This document shows, piece by piece, positions 61,505 to 64,000 of a DNA stretch of 64,000 nt. Under the pieces are notes generated by a model. That model saw nothing but the letters and a program-made list of their open reading frames with translations, was not told where the DNA came from and did no database searches. Made by a program: the position numbers and the translations under genes. Source of the stretch: Auanema rhodensis (taxonomy: Eukaryota; Nematoda; Chromadorea; Rhabditida; Rhabditidae); NCBI GenBank assembly GCA_964057225.1, contig OZ059894.1, positions 20,242,476 to 20,306,475 on the forward strand. The letters are read 5' to 3'. The number at the start of each line of letters is the position of its first letter. Positions within the stretch are counted from its first letter, which is position 1.

Positions 61505-64000
61505 TGAGTTTCCATGTACACTCAACATTGCTTCCAAAAACATTTTGACAAAAATTTTTTCGAAAAATTTCGAAATAAATTAGCAAAAAGTAGATGTTTT
61601 TAGATTCCTTTTTTCAAGGCAAAGACGATGGACAATGTTATTCAACGAAAAAATTAATTCTTCAGGGTGAAAATCGAGGATATAAGTGTGAACTTATATC
61701 AGTTGATATCTCGGTGCATTTTTAAGCTAGCGCAAATCTGATAACACAGATCGACGCAGCTTAAAAATCCGCATCGAATGCACTATACTACATTGAGAAA
61801 CGCTTAATACAAAAATTAGTTATGATCGTTTGAAAAATGATGCATTAGTGTATGTTGAGTTTCCATGTACACTCAACATTGCTTCCAAAAACATTTTGAC
61901 AAAAATTTTTTCGAAAAATTTCAAAATAATTTAGCAAAAAGTAGATGTTTTTAGATTCCTTTTTTCAAGGCAAAGACGATGGACAATGTTATTCAACGAA
62001 AAAATTAATTCTTCAGGGTGAAAATCGAGGATATAAGTGTGAACTTATATCAGTTGATATCTCGGTGCATTTTTAAGCTAGCGCAAATCTGATAACACAG
62101 ATCGACGCAGCTTAAAAATCCGCATCGAATGCACTATACTACATTGAGAAACGCTTAATACAAAAATTAGTTATGATCGTTTGAAAAATGATGCATTAGT
62201 GTATGTTGAGTTTCCATGTACACTCAACATTGCTTCCAAAAACATTTTGACAAAAATTTTTTCGAAAAATTTCAAAATAATTTAGCAAAAAGTAGATGTT
62301 TTTAGATTCCTTTTTTCAAGGCAAAGACGATGGACAATGTTATTCAACGAAAAAATTAATTCTTGAGGGTGAAAATCGAGGATATAAGTGTGAACTTATA
62401 TCAGTTGATATCTCGGTGCATTTTTAAGCTAGCGCAAATCTGATAACACAGATCGACGCAGCTTAAAAATCCGCATCGAATGCACTATACTACATTGAGA
62501 ATCGCTTAATACAAAAATTAGTTATGATCGTTTGAAAAATGATGCATTAGTGTATGTTGAGTTTCCATGTACACTCAACATTGCTTCCAAAAACATTTTG
62601 ACAAAAATTTTTTCGAAAAATTTCAAAATAATTTAGCAAAAAGTAGATGTTTTTAGATTCCTTTTTTCAAGGCAAAGACGATGGACAATGTTATTCAACG
62701 AAAAAATTAATTCTTGAGGGTGAAAATCGAGGATATAAGTGTGAACTTATATCAGTTGATATCTCGGTGCATTTTTAAGCTAGCGCAAATCTGATAACAC
62801 AGATCGACGCAGCTTAAAAATCCGCATCGAATGCACTATACTACATTGAGAAACGCTTAATACAAAAATTAGTTATGATCGTTTGAAAAATGATGCATTA
62901 GTGTATGTTGAGTTTCCATGTACACTCAACATTGCTTCCAAAAACATTTTGACAAAAATTTTTTCGAAAAATTTCAAAATAATTTAGCAAAAAGTAGATG
63001 TTTTTAGATTCCTTTTTTCAAGGCAAAGACGATGGACAATGTTATTCAACGAAAAAATTAATTCTTGAGGGTGAAAATCGAGGATATAAGTGTGAACTTA
63101 TATCAGTTGATATCTCGGTGCATTTTTAAGCTAGCGCAAATCTGATAACACAGATCGACGCAGCTTAAAAATCCGCATCGAATGCACTATACTACATTGA
63201 GAAACGCTTCATACAAAAATTAGTTATGATCGTTTGAAAAATGATGCATTAGTGTATGTTGAGTTTCCATGTACACTCAACATTGCTTCCAAAAACATTT
63301 TGACAAAAATTTTTTCGAAAAATTTCAAAATAATTTAGCAAAAAGTAGATGTTTTTAGATTCCTTTTTTCAAGGCAAAGACGATGGACAATGTTATTCAA
63401 CGAAAAAATTAATTCTTGAGGGTGAAAATCGAGGATATAAGTGTGAACTTATATCAGTTGATATCTCGGTGCATTTTTAAGCTAGCGCAAATCTGATAAC
63501 ACAGATCGACGCAGCTTAAAAATCCGCATCGAATGCACTATACTACATTGAGAAACGCTTAATACAAAAATTAGTTATGATCGTTTGAAAAATGATGCAT
63601 TAGTGTATGTTGAGTTTCCATGTACACTCAACATTGCTTCCAAAAACATTTTGACAAAAATTTTTTCGAAAAATTTCAAAATAATTTAGCAAAAAGTAGA
63701 TGTTTTTAGATTCCTTTTTTCAAGGCAAAGACGATGGACAATGTTATTCAACGAAAAAATTGATTCTTCAGGGTGAAAATCGAGGATATAAGTGTGAACT
63801 TATATCAGTTGATATCTCGATGCATTTTTAAGCTAGCGCAAATCTGATAACACAGATCGACGCAGCTTAAAAATCCGCATCGAATGCACTATACTACATT
63901 GAGAAACGCTTGATACAAAAATTAGTTATGATCGTTTGGAAAATGATGCATTAGTGTATGTTGAGTTTCCATGTACACTCAACATTGCTTCCAAAAACAT
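61505..64000 (+). repeat. Final seven monomers and a partial one
   Basis: Starts are 61505, 61856, 62207, 62558, 62909, 63260, 63611 and 63962 (39 bases, cut by the edge). The first three repeat the 57646 pattern ('tttcgaaat', consensus, 'gagaatcgc') but with 'ttcttgaggg' instead of 'ttctcgaggg'. Copies 62207 to 63260 all carry 'ttcttgaggg'. The copy at 63611 has private 'attgattc', 'ctcgatgc' and 'gcttgatac'. Confidence 0.8.

Larger units (their letters stand above)
1..64000. repeat. Satellite DNA array, 351-bp monomer, about 182 monomer equivalents
   Basis: Every base belongs to tandem, same-orientation copies of one 351-bp AT-rich monomer. I located 184 starts of the conserved 'tgagtttcc' motif and their spacings account for the whole window. 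Neighbouring copies usually differ at only a handful of positions. There is no unique-sequence island, inversion or transposon insertion. Every stretch of more than 300 bases holds this repeat and nothing else. Consensus copies carry single GCTAGC, GATATC, ATGCAT and TGTACA sites. Role is inferred: arrays of this kind usually form centromeric or pericentromeric heterochromatin. 351 is close to twice a nucleosome repeat length. The array continues beyond both window ends, so its true size is unknown. I do not recognise the family. Confidence 0.98.

Noticed and set aside
1-64000. CRISPR array
   Set aside because: There are no short repeats alternating with unique spacers. The repeat unit is a continuous 351 bp with no unique sequence between copies.
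1-64000. Assignment to a named satellite family or species
   Set aside because: Length and composition resemble insect satellites, but I do not recognise the sequence and cannot search. A family name would be a guess.

Overview
The whole window is one uninterrupted head-to-tail satellite DNA array. I can support no protein-coding gene, RNA gene, mobile element, CRISPR array or phage. The monomer is 351 bp. Taking each copy from the conserved start 'tgagtttcc', I place 184 starts, at 1, 352, 704, 1055 and so on to 63962, the last copy being cut by the window edge. All copies lie on the same strand. The 183 start-to-start spacings sum exactly to 63,961 bases. Most are 351; the exceptions are fifteen of 348, one of 349, two of 350, seven of 352, one of 342 and one truncated copy of 130. 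A hand count of the copy at 59402-59752 gives 110 G+C of 351 (31%). The array runs off both ends of the window.

Organism: a eukaryotic genome is the only sensible reading, probably centromeric or pericentromeric heterochromatin. CpG is not depleted (12 per monomer, about 8.6 expected from composition), which argues against a genome with heavy germline CpG methylation. AT-rich satellites of about 350-360 bp are well known in insects (for example the Drosophila 1.688 family and the Tribolium satellite), so an insect or other invertebrate is plausible. I do not recognise the sequence and cannot name the species.

Monomer anatomy: each copy carries (i) a 9-bp inverted repeat across the chosen monomer junction, (ii) a curvature-prone stretch of A and T tracts with a near-palindrome centred on TCGA, (iii) a 9+9 hairpin with a 4-base loop, and (iv) a compound dyad with 11-bp outer arms and nested inner stems.

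Layout: sequence variants group neighbouring monomers into local higher-order repeats (HORs) whose unit changes along the array. 1-16835: variant types shared by a 4-mer unit, a 9-mer of about 3.16 kb present twice and once in part, and a 3-monomer block at 1-1054 that recurs at 15782-16835. 16836-19770: transition containing the only large break, near 17660. 19771-22221: dimers of 699 bp. 22222-30285: mixed types, with a run of three 352-bp copies. 30286-37305: a 6-mer of 2106 bp present twice, then a 4-mer of 1404 bp present twice. 38008-39411: a 702-bp dimer pair. 41869-44325: a 1053-bp trimer. 46432-64000: a family rich in 'ttcttgaggg' copies, with 1050-bp trimers and 1404/1405-bp 4-mers. 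This is what repeated unequal exchange and local amplification would leave. No single HOR spans the window.

I found no hidden gene system. The points most worth a second look are the nested dyads (including one apparently restored base pair), the patchwork of HORs, the single deletion junction and one clustered mutation that looks like template switching.
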